Below, piece by piece: positions 18,581-26,789 of a stretch of DNA of 64,000 nucleotides (position 1 is the first letter of the stretch; the number at the start of each line of letters is the position of its first letter). The stretch is from Paenibacillus sp. OVF10 (lineage in GTDB: Bacteria; Bacillota; Bacilli; Paenibacillales; Paenibacillaceae). The notes beneath the pieces were generated by a model. That model searched no databases and had not been told where the DNA came from. It was given only the letters and a program-made list of their open reading frames with translations. The position numbers and the translations under genes are program-made. The stretch is taken from the NCBI GenBank assembly GCA_022836915.1, contig CP094668.1, positions 3,596,001 through 3,660,000 of the forward strand, written 5' to 3'.

Positions 18581-18943
18581 TTACAACATGCAGGCGTCAG
18601 ATCCACTGGAGCTTCCCGCTGTTACTGCACGGGTGTCACGAACGCGAACGTTGGCGCTGAGCACACCAGAATCACTGCTTAATTTGAAAGAAGGATAATT
18701 TTCTTCCGTATCCAGCTTCATGTGTTGTTCTAGGTTCAGCTGCTGCTTCGGATCAACATAGAACGGAACCAGATTGGTTTCAATCTGCGCGTCGAGAGCT
18801 GCAAGTTCATCAACAATGATAATAGCGATAACTCCGTTACATCCGCAACCTTCCAAGTCATAGATCACTTTGAAATATCCGGGTTGGTCATTCAGGCTTT
18901 CCGTCAATCGTTTTGCAGCCAAATCTGTAATTTGAATATACAT
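18581..18943 (-). CDS. HesB/IscA-like iron-sulfur biosynthesis family protein (YqkB-like)
   Basis: A 120-residue protein of the Fe-S_biosyn (HesB-like) family. It starts with the family pattern ITDLAAKRL and has GCGCNG near residue 32, but not the canonical C-terminal CxC of IscA; the last residues are SSSGSDACML with one Cys. This is the layout of the Bacillus YqkB/YneR group rather than a true scaffold protein. Function is unresolved. AAAGGAGTG precedes the ATG. Confidence 0.75.
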   Translation of the reverse strand: MYIQITDLAAKRLTESLNDQPGYFKVIYDLEGCGCNGVIAIIIVDELAALDAQIETNLVPFYVDPKQQLNLEQHMKLDTEENYPSFKLSSDSGVLSANVRVRDTRAVTAGSSSGSDACML

Positions 18944-19051
18944 ATAGGTACACTCCTTTATATGTGGTCATGGTTGTAAGTGGTAAAAGAATTCATTCAG
19001 CTTCTATTCACATTATACCACTTTGTCAAAAATCAAAGCATTTATTTTCTT

Positions 19052-19063
19052 GACTGATCAGTC
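19052..19063 (+). promoter_or_regulatory. TetR-type operator over the regulator's own promoter
   Basis: GACTGATCAGTC is a perfect palindrome overlapping the -35 element TTGACT (19050-19055), which is spaced 17 bases from -10 TATTCT (19073-19078). The same pattern GAC(C/T)GAT(C/T)(A/G)GTC followed by TGGAAAA recurs before the next gene at 19775, indicating one regulator for both. Confidence 0.7.
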
Positions 19064-19110
19064 TGGAAAAGGTATTCTTTAGATAATGAATAGGGAGGTG
19101 AGGTCTGCAA

Positions 19111-19695
19111 TTGGGAAGAGCCAAGGAGTTTGACACAGAGACCGTTCTAAGAAAAGCAACGTCTGTATTTGGAGCGTACGGTTATGAAGGTACATCTCTG
19201 AGCTTACTGTTGAGTGAACTTGGCATTGCGCGGCAAAGCCTGTATGACACCTACGGAACTAAACATGATTTATTTGTCTCTGCTCTTAAATTCTATATTC
19301 AGCAGAAGACAGAGGCGGGGATCAAACTATTAAACGAATGCACAAGTGTGAGGCAAGGCGTGACAGAGTTGTTCAACGAAGCGGTTAACGTGTTGACAGA
19401 CAACGAACGTCGTAATGAATGTTTCATCATTAATAGCGCGGTTGAACAGGCACCACAAAATCACGAAATCGCGGCCTTTATTCAAACCACTAACCAACAA
19501 ATGGAAGATGTTTTTCATACTGCGCTGTTACGAGGCCAGAGGAGTGGCGAACTGAGGCACGCAGAGGAAGAATTGCCCGGGCTTGCCCGTTTTCTGAATT
19601 ATTCCCGACTCTCATTGACCTTTACGGCGAAGAGCGGTGCAAGCGCAGAAGGGATGCGAGATTTTGTACAGATGACCCTAAGGGCTATGAGTTAG
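19111..19695 (+). CDS. TetR-family transcriptional regulator
   Basis: A 194-residue TetR repressor. Residues 8-55 form the helix-turn-helix (FDTETVLRKATSVFGAYGYEGTS then LSELGIARQSLYDTYGTKHDLF), the rest a ligand-binding helical domain with a family-typical end. Start is TTG 19111 after GGAGGTGAGG. Matching palindromic operators lie in its own promoter and in front of the following two-gene operon, so it probably represses itself and that operon until an unknown small molecule, perhaps a reactive electrophile or drug, releases it. Confidence 0.9.
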   Translation: MGRAKEFDTETVLRKATSVFGAYGYEGTSLSLLLSELGIARQSLYDTYGTKHDLFVSALKFYIQQKTEAGIKLLNECTSVRQGVTELFNEAVNVLTDNERRNECFIINSAVEQAPQNHEIAAFIQTTNQQMEDVFHTALLRGQRSGELRHAEEELPGLARFLNYSRLSLTFTAKSGASAEGMRDFVQMTLRAMS

Positions 19696-19774
19696 CGTTT
19701 TACATGATTTGAGTAAGGATTCTTTATCTTTTTTGAAAATGAACGCTTAGGGCGTTTATTTTTTGACTATTATA

Positions 19775-19786
19775 GACCGATTGGTC
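19775..19786 (+). promoter_or_regulatory. TetR-type operator before the NTF2-like/NmrA operon
   Basis: GACCGATTGGTC, followed by TGGAAAA, matches the operator of the regulator gene at 19052. A -35-like TTGACT lies at 19763-19768, so the site sits inside the promoter spacer, a position suited to repression. Confidence 0.7.
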
Positions 19787-19826
19787 TGGAAAAAGAACGC
19801 CAAACAAACTGAAGGAGGAAATAAGG

Positions 19827-20276
19827 ATGACACAATCTCAGCAGTTGGAAGCGGGCAATAGTATACCGCATCGGATCATGCATGGTTTTACTCAATTGCT
19901 ACTGGAAGGAAAACTAAAACAGTGGTTGGAGTTATATACATCTGAAGCTATCTTCGAATTTCCATATGCACCAGCAGGATATCCTCAGAACCTGGAAGGA
20001 AAAGCTGCAATTACGAATCATCTTCATAATCTACTGGGGATGATTGAAATCCAGCAGTTTTCTGAACCGGTGATCTTGTCTGATTCCACGAAACAACAGT
20101 TTGTGGCTGAATTTACTTGTAAAGGGCGTTCATTAGTTACAGGTCAGCCATACAACCAAACTTACATCTCTGTAGTGAGCCACTCTAATGGGAAAATTAC
20201 ACATTATAAAGACTATTGGAATCCAATGATCGTACTCGAATCGGACTTAGGAGGTAACAAGCATGATCAAAGATAA
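19827..20276 (+). CDS. NTF2-like (SnoaL/PhzA-type) domain protein
   Basis: A 149-residue protein with the NTF2-like fold: FTQLLLEGKLKQWLELYTSEAIFEFPYAP at the N terminus, EGKAAITNHLHNLLG and a C-terminal beta sheet ending HYKDYWNPMIVL. Such proteins are isomerases, small-molecule binders or orphan enzymes, commonly paired with dehydrogenases. It overlaps the next gene by 14 bases and is therefore co-translated with the NmrA-like protein. AAGGAGGAAA precedes the ATG. The operon is probably controlled by the upstream TetR regulator. Confidence 0.82.
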   Translation: MTQSQQLEAGNSIPHRIMHGFTQLLLEGKLKQWLELYTSEAIFEFPYAPAGYPQNLEGKAAITNHLHNLLGMIEIQQFSEPVILSDSTKQQFVAEFTCKGRSLVTGQPYNQTYISVVSHSNGKITHYKDYWNPMIVLESDLGGNKHDQR

Positions 20277-21051
20277 ACCGTTGACACTTATTACAGGGGC
20301 TAATGGTAAGACAGGAAGCCGTGTTGCGGCCATACTTCAAAAGCATCATTATCCGGTGCGTTTGGCAGGAAGAACTAAACCATCTCTTTCTGGCTCTGAT
20401 GATAACTATGTCTATTTTGATTGGTATGATTCCGAGACATATGCTCCGGAGCTGAAAAATGTGAATCAAGTGTATCTTGTCGTGCCAGTCATGGACATGA
20501 CCCCAGAAGACGTCATGATTCCGTTCATCAAGGAAGCATTGTGGAGTGGGATTAAGCGATTTGTCTTGCTTGGCAGTGCTTCAATTGATGAAGATGGTCC
20601 TATTTTTGGCAAAGTACATCAGTATTTAAAAGCCCATGCTCCTGAGTGGACTGTATTGCAGCCATCCTATTTTATGGAGAACTTTACGGAGGGACCGCAT
20701 CGGGAGACGACGAAACAACTCGGGAAAATATACAGTGCTACGGGTGACGGGAAAATTGGATTTGTTAGTGCAGATGATATCGCGGCAGTTGCGTTCCGTG
20801 CTCTGACAGATGTTGTTCCTCATAATACGGAGCATATCATTACAGGGCCGGAGTCGTTGTCCTATGGACAGGTTGCAGACGTCTTGAGCCGTGTACTGGG
20901 TCAGTCCATCCAACATGAATCTTTGTCCGACGATGAATTGAGGAACAGCATGATTCGCGCAGGAATGTCAGAAGAATACGCTGCTGCCCTCGCAGGACTG
21001 GATGTGCCTATCCGGGAGGAGGGAGAGAAGATCAAACGACAGATACGGTGA
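20263..21051 (+). CDS. NmrA-like NAD(P)-binding protein (atypical SDR)
   Basis: A 262-residue Rossmann-fold protein of the NmrA/atypical short-chain dehydrogenase type. The nucleotide-binding motif is TGANGKTGSRVA at residues 9-20; the FVLLGSAS strand, QPSYFMENF and the C-terminal TGPESLSYGQVADVLSRVLG are typical of the YtfG/AzoB-like group. These proteins act as quinone or azo reductases or as redox sensors. Active-site Tyr-x3-Lys is not evident, as usual for the group. Overlaps the NTF2-like gene. Confidence 0.85.
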   Translation: MIKDKPLTLITGANGKTGSRVAAILQKHHYPVRLAGRTKPSLSGSDDNYVYFDWYDSETYAPELKNVNQVYLVVPVMDMTPEDVMIPFIKEALWSGIKRFVLLGSASIDEDGPIFGKVHQYLKAHAPEWTVLQPSYFMENFTEGPHRETTKQLGKIYSATGDGKIGFVSADDIAAVAFRALTDVVPHNTEHIITGPESLSYGQVADVLSRVLGQSIQHESLSDDELRNSMIRAGMSEEYAAALAGLDVPIREEGEKIKRQIR

Positions 21052-21148
21052 CAAAAATAACGGGGAATAACCCGATTTCATTCGAGCAATTTATTCAAAA
21101 TCATATGGAAGTATGGAAATAATGGAAGAAATATTTTCATATCATGAG

Positions 21149-21175
21149 AAGACGGTGCCTAGTGCCCGTCTTTTT
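21149..21175 (+). terminator. Intrinsic terminator after NmrA-like gene
   Basis: GACGGTGC-CTAGT-GCCCGTC with one mismatch, followed by TTTTT. Confidence 0.7.
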
Positions 21176-21296
21176 GCATGTCTACCAGCTTGTTGACATC
21201 GTTGATTCAAATATGGATCTCTCCCTAACCAGGGACACCACGGAAAAGCAGTGATTATACGAACACACTTTTGGGGAAATAGATGAGGATGAATGT

Positions 21297-21321
21297 TAGG
21301 GCGTGTCTGAGACACGCCCTA
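21297..21321. promoter_or_regulatory. Perfect 25-base palindrome in the leader of the osmoprotectant operon
   Basis: TAGGGCGTGTC-TGA-GACACGCCCTA is an 11-base perfect stem with a 3-base loop, ending 25 bases before the ATG of the transporter ATPase gene and before its ribosome site. No T-run follows, so it is not a standard terminator. It could be an operator, for example for a GbsR/MarR-type repressor of osmoprotectant genes, or an RNA hairpin. Confidence 0.5.
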
Positions 21322-21346
21322 GTAGATAAAGGGGCGAAGAGAGCGA

Positions 21347-22321
21347 ATGATTCAGTTCGAAAATGTATCGAAACAATATCCTGATGGAACAACGGCTTTA
21401 CGTCAGGTTAACCTCAACATTAACAAGGGAGAACTGTTTGTCATGATTGGTCCGAGTGGATGTGGCAAAACCACCATGCTCAAAATGATCAATCGCCTGA
21501 TTGAACGAACAGATGGAACAGTGCGCATTAATGAACGCCCAATCGATGAATACAACATTCACGAATTGCGCTGGAATATCGGATATGTACTGCAACAGAT
21601 TGCACTATTCCCGCATATGACAATTGCCGAAAATATTGCGGTTGTTCCTGAACTGCGAAAATGGAAGTCAGATCAAATCAAGGAGCGTGTACATACGTTA
21701 CTGGACATGGTGGGTTTGCACGGAGATACGTACAGTGAGCGTAAACCGTCCGAGTTATCCGGAGGACAACAGCAGAGAATTGGTGTGTTGCGTGCACTCG
21801 CTGCTGATCCCGAGATAGTTTTGATGGATGAACCGTTCAGTGCACTCGATCCAATGAGTCGGGAGAAATTGCAGGACGATATTCTGGATATCCAGCGTCA
21901 GATGAAAAAAACAATTGTATTTGTTACTCATGATATTCAGGAAGCGCTGAAGCTGGGGGATCGCATCTGCATTATGAAGGATGGACAGGTTTTGCAGGTA
22001 GGCACCCCGGAAGAACTGATCCAACAGCCAGCTAATGATTTCGTACGTGAATTTGTTGGAAGTCCTAACACCGACACGAGTTCACAATCTGATTTTGATC
22101 TCGAATCCATCATGTCACCACTCTCACCGGGTCATGTACCAAAATCAGCCAAAACCGCCGTTCCCGTATCCATTACGTTAACAGAATTAGTTGATATCAT
22201 GGCTTCCCATGACCATCTGTTGGTTGAACGTAACCGCCAGATTATTGGCGAGATCAGTCGAGTTGATCTGATGAAATACTGGTCTGGTCAGTTACAGGAA
22301 CGAGGTGAAGGACATGAGTAG
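21347..22321 (+). CDS. Osmoprotectant (OpuB/OpuC-type) ABC transporter ATP-binding protein
   Basis: A 324-residue ATPase for glycine betaine/carnitine/choline-type uptake. Motifs: Walker [11 protein letters not shown]-loop [12 protein letters not shown], signature LSGGQQQR, Walker [13 protein letters not shown] and H-loop FVTHD, followed by a C-terminal region that retains only part of the CBS domains of OpuCA/OpuBA. Its last codons overlap the start of the permease-binding protein fusion, giving a two-gene operon. Ligand cannot be fixed from sequence. Expression probably rises with osmotic stress. Confidence 0.9.
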   Translation: MIQFENVSKQYPDGTTALRQVNLNINKGELFVMIGPSGCGKTTMLKMINRLIERTDGTVRINERPIDEYNIHELRWNIGYVLQQIALFPHMTIAENIAVVPELRKWKSDQIKERVHTLLDMVGLHGDTYSERKPSELSGGQQQRIGVLRALAADPEIVLMDEPFSALDPMSREKLQDDILDIQRQMKKTIVFVTHDIQEALKLGDRICIMKDGQVLQVGTPEELIQQPANDFVREFVGSPNTDTSSQSDFDLESIMSPLSPGHVPKSAKTAVPVSITLTELVDIMASHDHLLVERNRQIIGEISRVDLMKYWSGQLQERGEGHE

Positions 22322-23826
22322 ATTCGCGGAGGTGTTCAGTGAGCGCAAAGGTCAGTTGTTGTCTGCTCTGCTCGAACATATTCAGATCTCATTTATCGCA
22401 TTGTTCTTTGCTGTCCTCATTGCTATTCCGCTTGGTATATACCTTACTCGCAAACCAAGAGTGGCTGAACCCATTATCGGGGTTACGGCTGTGTTGCAAA
22501 CTATCCCATCCTTGGCGCTTCTCGGTTTACTCATCCCGTTATTTGGCATAGGAACACTTCCTGCAATTATTGCACTGGTTGTGTATGCTTTGCTTCCGGT
22601 ACTCCGGAACACGTACACAGGCATATCCGAAGTTGATCCTTCCATGGTGGAAGCGGCGAATGCGATGGGCATGAATAGTTGGCAACGTCTAATCAAAGTG
22701 GAACTGCCACTGGCGATGCCTGTCATTATGGCCGGAATTCGGACCGCGATGGTCCTGATTGTAGGAACGGCGACACTTGCTGCTTTGATTGGGGCAGGAG
22801 GTTTGGGTGCATTAATTTTGCTGGGCATTGATCGGAACGATACGGCACTGATCATCCTTGGAGCCATTCCGGCCGCATTGCTGGCTATTTTGTTTGATGT
22901 ACTATTGCGTCAATTCCAGCGGTTATCCTTCAAGAAAACATTGGTTACCTTGGGTTCGCTGGCTCTTATCGCGATACTTGTGATTACCATTCCCTTCGTG
23001 GCACGTGGTGGACAGAAGGATCTCGTGATTGCTGGCAAACTGGGAGCTGAACCGGAGATTCTAATTAACATGTATAAATTGCTGATTGAAAAAGATACAG
23101 ACCTGACCGTTGAACTAAAACCCGGATTAGGCAAAACGCCATTCCTTTTCAATGCACTCAAGTCGGGTGATATTGATATCTATCCTGAATTCACTGGGAC
23201 AGCCATCTCCGAATTCATGAAGGAAACGGCAGTGAGTACCGATCGGACAGAGGTGTACGAACAGGCAAGAGATGGAATGCTTAGCCAGTTCAACATGGTG
23301 CTGCTGAACCCTATGGATTACAACAATACGTATACGTTGGCCGTTCCAAAGAGCATCGCAGATCAATACAATCTCAAGACCATTTCGGATCTCAAACCGG
23401 TGGAACAGCAGATGAAGGCAGGATTTACGCTGGAATTCTCGGATCGGGAAGACGGTTACCTAGGCATTCAGAAGAAGTATGGGATTGAATTTCCGAACGT
23501 TGCGACAATGGAACCGAAGCTTCGCTATGGTGCTGTTCAACGTGGCGATATCAACCTCGTAGATGCCTACTCCACAGATAGTGAGTTGAGACAATATGAA
23601 CTTGTTGTGCTGGAGGATGATCAGGAGTTATTCCCGCCGTATCAAGGCGCGCCGATGCTTCGTCAAGAAACGGCAGATCAATATCCACAACTGGTTGAGG
23701 TACTGAATCAGCTTGCTGGCAAAATTACGGATGACGAGATGCGTCAGATGAACTATGACGTGAACGTAGAGGGCGAATCCTGAACAGGTTGCAGCAGAGT
23801 ACCTTAAACAGGCTGGATTGCTGTAA
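22314..23826 (+). CDS. Osmoprotectant ABC transporter permease fused to substrate-binding domain (frameshift near the end)
   Basis: Residues 1-215 are the permease ([19 protein letters not shown] start, six hydrophobic segments, [20 protein letters not shown] coupling helix); residues 235-500 are a ProX/OpuBC-type substrate-binding domain ([48 protein letters not shown]). Fusion of both is common in Bacillota. I take ATG 22314, overlapping the ATPase gene. The frame ends early after EGES at 23783; the other frame continues [14 protein letters not shown] to a stop at 23826, the normal family C terminus, so one inserted base or two lost bases near 23778-23782 are likely. Confidence 0.88.
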
Positions 23827-23873
23827 CTTCAGGCATCCCTGCAATACATGTACCAAAAGGATGAGGAGGAACC

Positions 23874-25221
23874 ATGATGACACAAGAAACTTATGACTTG
23901 ATTGCGATTGGCACAGGAAGCGCGGCAAGCTCTGTAATCACCCGTTGCGCTGAAGCTGGCTGGAAAATTGCTGTAATTGATGAACGTGAGTTCGGCGGAA
24001 CGTGTGCACTGCGTGGCTGTGATCCCAAGAAAGTGCTGGCTGGAGCGGCTGAGCTGATTGACTGGAATGAACGGATGCAAGGAAAGGAATTCAGGGACAG
24101 GCGACCATCAACTGGTCTGAACTTATGGCCTTTAAACGCACCTTTACCGAAAGCATACCTAGAGCAAGTGAAGATCAATTCAAACAGGCCGGAATGGATA
24201 CGTTCCATGGTAAAGCTTCATTTGTCGATGAAAATCATATTCAAGTGGGAGAAGAAGTGCTCCATGGCAAACACATCCTGATTGCTACCGGTGCAAGACC
24301 TGCGCCACTTGAGATTGAGGGCTCAGAGCATCTTATATATAGTGATGACTTTCTGGATCTGAAACAGCTGCCGGATCGATTAGTTCTGGTAGGCGGTGGA
24401 TACATTGCATTTGAGTTTGCGCATATTGCGGCCAGAGCCGGGACGGAAGTCCACATCCTGCATCGGAGTGAACAGCCTCTGAAGTCGTTTGATGCGGAGC
24501 TGGTAGAATCTTTGTTGCAAAAATCAAAAGAGATCGGCATTCATGTTCACTTGAACGCGGAGGTGAAGTCCATACGGCAAGAGGGGAACGCCTATGTCGT
24601 TCATGGCACACGTAATGGTGCAGATCACCAGTGGCAGTGCGGACTTGTCGTTCATGGAGCCGGGCGTGTTCCTAATGTGGATGGGCTGGAATTGGAGAGA
24701 GCCAACGTCAGCTACAGCAAAAAAGGGATTACGGTGAACGAGTACTTGCAAAGTGAAAGTAATCCGAGAGTGTATGCTGCTGGCGATGTAACTGATACAA
24801 AAGGGTTGCCTTTAACCCCGTTAGCAGGTCAGGAATCCCGGGCTGTATCGTTTAATTTGTTGGAGGAAATCAACACAAACCTAATTATAAAGTGATGCCT
24901 TCCATTGTGTTTACTGTCCCTGCCCTTGGAGCTGTAGGTATGAGCACGGAACAAGCCAAGAAAGAGGGCTACGAGGTGCAGGTAAATGATATGTCGAAAT
25001 GGTATACTTACAAGCGAACTCATGAAAAATTTGCCATGGCCAAAGTGGTGATCGATAAATCAACCGGACGTATTCTGGGTGCGCATGTGCTCGGGAGCAA
25101 AACAGAAGAATTGATCAACCTTTTTGCAATGGCGATTCAGTTCAATCTGACTATCGATCAGTTAAACACCATGAATTTTGCATATCCTACTGCTGCATCG
25201 GACCTGGGTTCTTTAATTTAG
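23874..25221 (+). CDS. FAD-dependent pyridine nucleotide-disulfide oxidoreductase, glutathione reductase-like (two frameshifts)
   Basis: Reconstructed length is 449 residues, normal for the glutathione/mercuric reductase family. The FAD-binding fold begins IAIGTGSAASSVI, the redox-active disulfide is GGTCALRGCDPKK (CxxxxC), the NAD(P)H fold is VLVGGGYIAFEFA, the second FAD motif VYAAGDVTDT, and the dimerisation domain begins MPSIVFTVPALG and contains DQLNTMNFAYPT, which lacks the usual HxHPT catalytic His-Glu pair in that exact form (the segment reads MNFAYPTAASD). Frame breaks fall at GG 24086-24087 and AAA 24877-24879, one base lost each. Substrate is unknown; replacement of the usual His region suggests a substrate other than glutathione. 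Confidence 0.85.
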
Positions 25222-25266
25222 AAGTGATGAAGTGAGGATGAACTCCCCTTTGGGACGGAAGGAAGG

Positions 25267-25887
25267 ATGAAAACAACGATGTCATCGGATTTTATTGGGC
25301 TTCATGAAGGCAAGTGGACTAAGGAACCCGTTGCTGCACGGATGGATGGGGATCGTTTCGTTGTGGAAGCTCGGGAAGGCAGTGACTTCTGGGAGAACAC
25401 ATTCTACGGGTTCTGTCATCGGGATGGACATGCCATGCTTGCTCCATGGGACGGAACGGAAGCGATTGAGGTATCGTTTGATCTAAGCTCATTCACCGAA
25501 TTATATGATCAGGCGGGACTAATGTTATGGTACGGAGAAGACCAATGGATCAAGGCCGGAGTTGAGGTCAATGATGGCGTGGCACATGTTGGAGCCGTCG
25601 TGACGGATACGTATTCCGATTGGTCACTCTCTCCTGTGCCAGAGTGGGGTGGACGAATCGTAACAATTAGAGCCTCCTACAGTAACGAGGCCGTTGTCAT
25701 TCGTGCTCGCACAGATGAGCATCCTTGGCGTACGATTCGGGTTGCACGGTTTGCCTATCCGACGAACAAACATGCAGGTCCATTTTTGTGTTCACCGAAG
25801 CGTGCAGGGTTCCAGGTAGCATTTACCAAGTGGAGATCCACGACACCCGATCAAGACTTGCATACAGATCCGCCGATTACGGATTAA
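25267..25887 (+). CDS. DUF1349 domain protein (concanavalin-like fold)
   Basis: A 206-residue protein almost wholly covered by DUF1349, a lectin/glucanase-like beta sandwich. Diagnostic segments are SDFWENTFYGFCHRDGH, the YDQAGLMLWYGEDQWIKAGVEV strand pair, DWSLSPVPEW and a C-terminal GPFLCSPKRAGFQVAFTKW. No signal peptide, so it is cytosolic. Yeast and bacterial relatives are called regulation-of-enolase-1-like but their biochemical role is unknown. GGAAGGAAGG precedes the ATG. It follows the oxidoreductase gene by 45 bases and may share its transcript. Confidence 0.85.
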   Translation: MKTTMSSDFIGLHEGKWTKEPVAARMDGDRFVVEAREGSDFWENTFYGFCHRDGHAMLAPWDGTEAIEVSFDLSSFTELYDQAGLMLWYGEDQWIKAGVEVNDGVAHVGAVVTDTYSDWSLSPVPEWGGRIVTIRASYSNEAVVIRARTDEHPWRTIRVARFAYPTNKHAGPFLCSPKRAGFQVAFTKWRSTTPDQDLHTDPPITD

Positions 25888-25957
25888 AACAAGTTAAGAT
25901 GCACGATAAACAATGAAACATGAATAGGTGTATCTGGCTTAGAAACGAAGACAACAC

Positions 25958-26000
25958 AAATAAGCAAGTTTTCCATTAACGGAGGACTTGCTTATTTTTT
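25958..26000 (+). terminator. Intrinsic terminator after DUF1349 gene
   Basis: AATAAGCAAGT pairs with ACTTGCTTATT, with an inner TTCC/GGAGG helix, followed by six T. Confidence 0.85.
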
Positions 26001-26118
26001 GTGTTTAAACTTTGGACTGTGAAGAGTCTCCAGTTACTCATTTCATCATTCGCCGGAGTCAGTGAGTTCTTTTCGCACATACAATAGAGTGCTTGCGAAC
26101 TTTACTTGAGTTTAACGT

Positions 26119-26601
26119 TTATTTACTCGTGTCCGTATCCAGTGACTGGGGTTCGGTCTCTTTTTCACCCTCATCATCATTGGACTTATTGAACTCAAGC
26201 ATACGCTCCTCGTAATCGTCCAGGAACCATAACGGGTCCATACTGTCTTCCTCACCGTTGTAATTGATCACGATTTCTTCGCCAGCTTTGATATCTGTAT
26301 ACGCGTAGAAGTCAAAGGTGTGGTTATCAAAATTGATATCATAAGTAGCGTTAGGTTCATAGGAGTGGTTAATTAGACTGCCGTAACCCAGCAGAATGGC
26401 GGTATGATTCGCCCCGTATTCGAACACGTAATCTTCCAAAATCGTTTTTTCGACATGCTCATGATCTTCATTTGGGTAAGGCACAACGGGTGCCTGATGG
26501 ATAAGCGTTCCCTTGGCAATATCTACGGTAGCAAATACCCCGCGGTTAAACTCACCACCATCACCCAACTTGGATTGTTTCACTTCAATCATATTGTTCA
26601 C
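26119..26601 (-). CDS. SET-domain protein
   Basis: A 160-residue protein consisting of one SET domain (residues about 8-125) and an acidic tail. SET signatures are GVFATVDIAKGTLI, the SAM-site LINHSYEPNATY and the pseudoknot-side DIKAGEEIVINYNG. SET domains are lysine methyltransferases, best known in eukaryotes; small stand-alone bacterial versions are scattered and mostly uncharacterised. The post-SET Cys cluster is absent. ATG at 26601, with a weak ribosome site. Substrate unknown; transfer from another lineage is possible but base composition is not visibly different. Confidence 0.85.
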   Translation of the reverse strand: MNNMIEVKQSKLGDGGEFNRGVFATVDIAKGTLIHQAPVVPYPNEDHEHVEKTILEDYVFEYGANHTAILLGYGSLINHSYEPNATYDINFDNHTFDFYAYTDIKAGEEIVINYNGEEDSMDPLWFLDDYEERMLEFNKSNDDEGEKETEPQSLDTDTSK

Positions 26602-26721
26602 CTGATGCTCTTCGAAGAGCTCCGTTCTATATAGTAGTAATTCGTTAAGGCAAAATTTTAACCCATACTTTCATATAAGGCAAATTTCAGACAAAAAGGT
26701 GCAATATTTTTTAATATGGCG

Positions 26722-26751
26722 TTGAGTTGTGCAGGATATAACGCTTATAAT
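26722..26751 (+). promoter_or_regulatory. Sigma-A promoter of the ABC-F gene
   Basis: TTGAGT (26722-26727) and TATAAT (26746-26751) separated by 18 bases, 38 bases before the start codon. Confidence 0.6.
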
Positions 26752-26789
26752 ATACAAAGAATTAAGTCTATATAGAAAAGGTGTCATGA

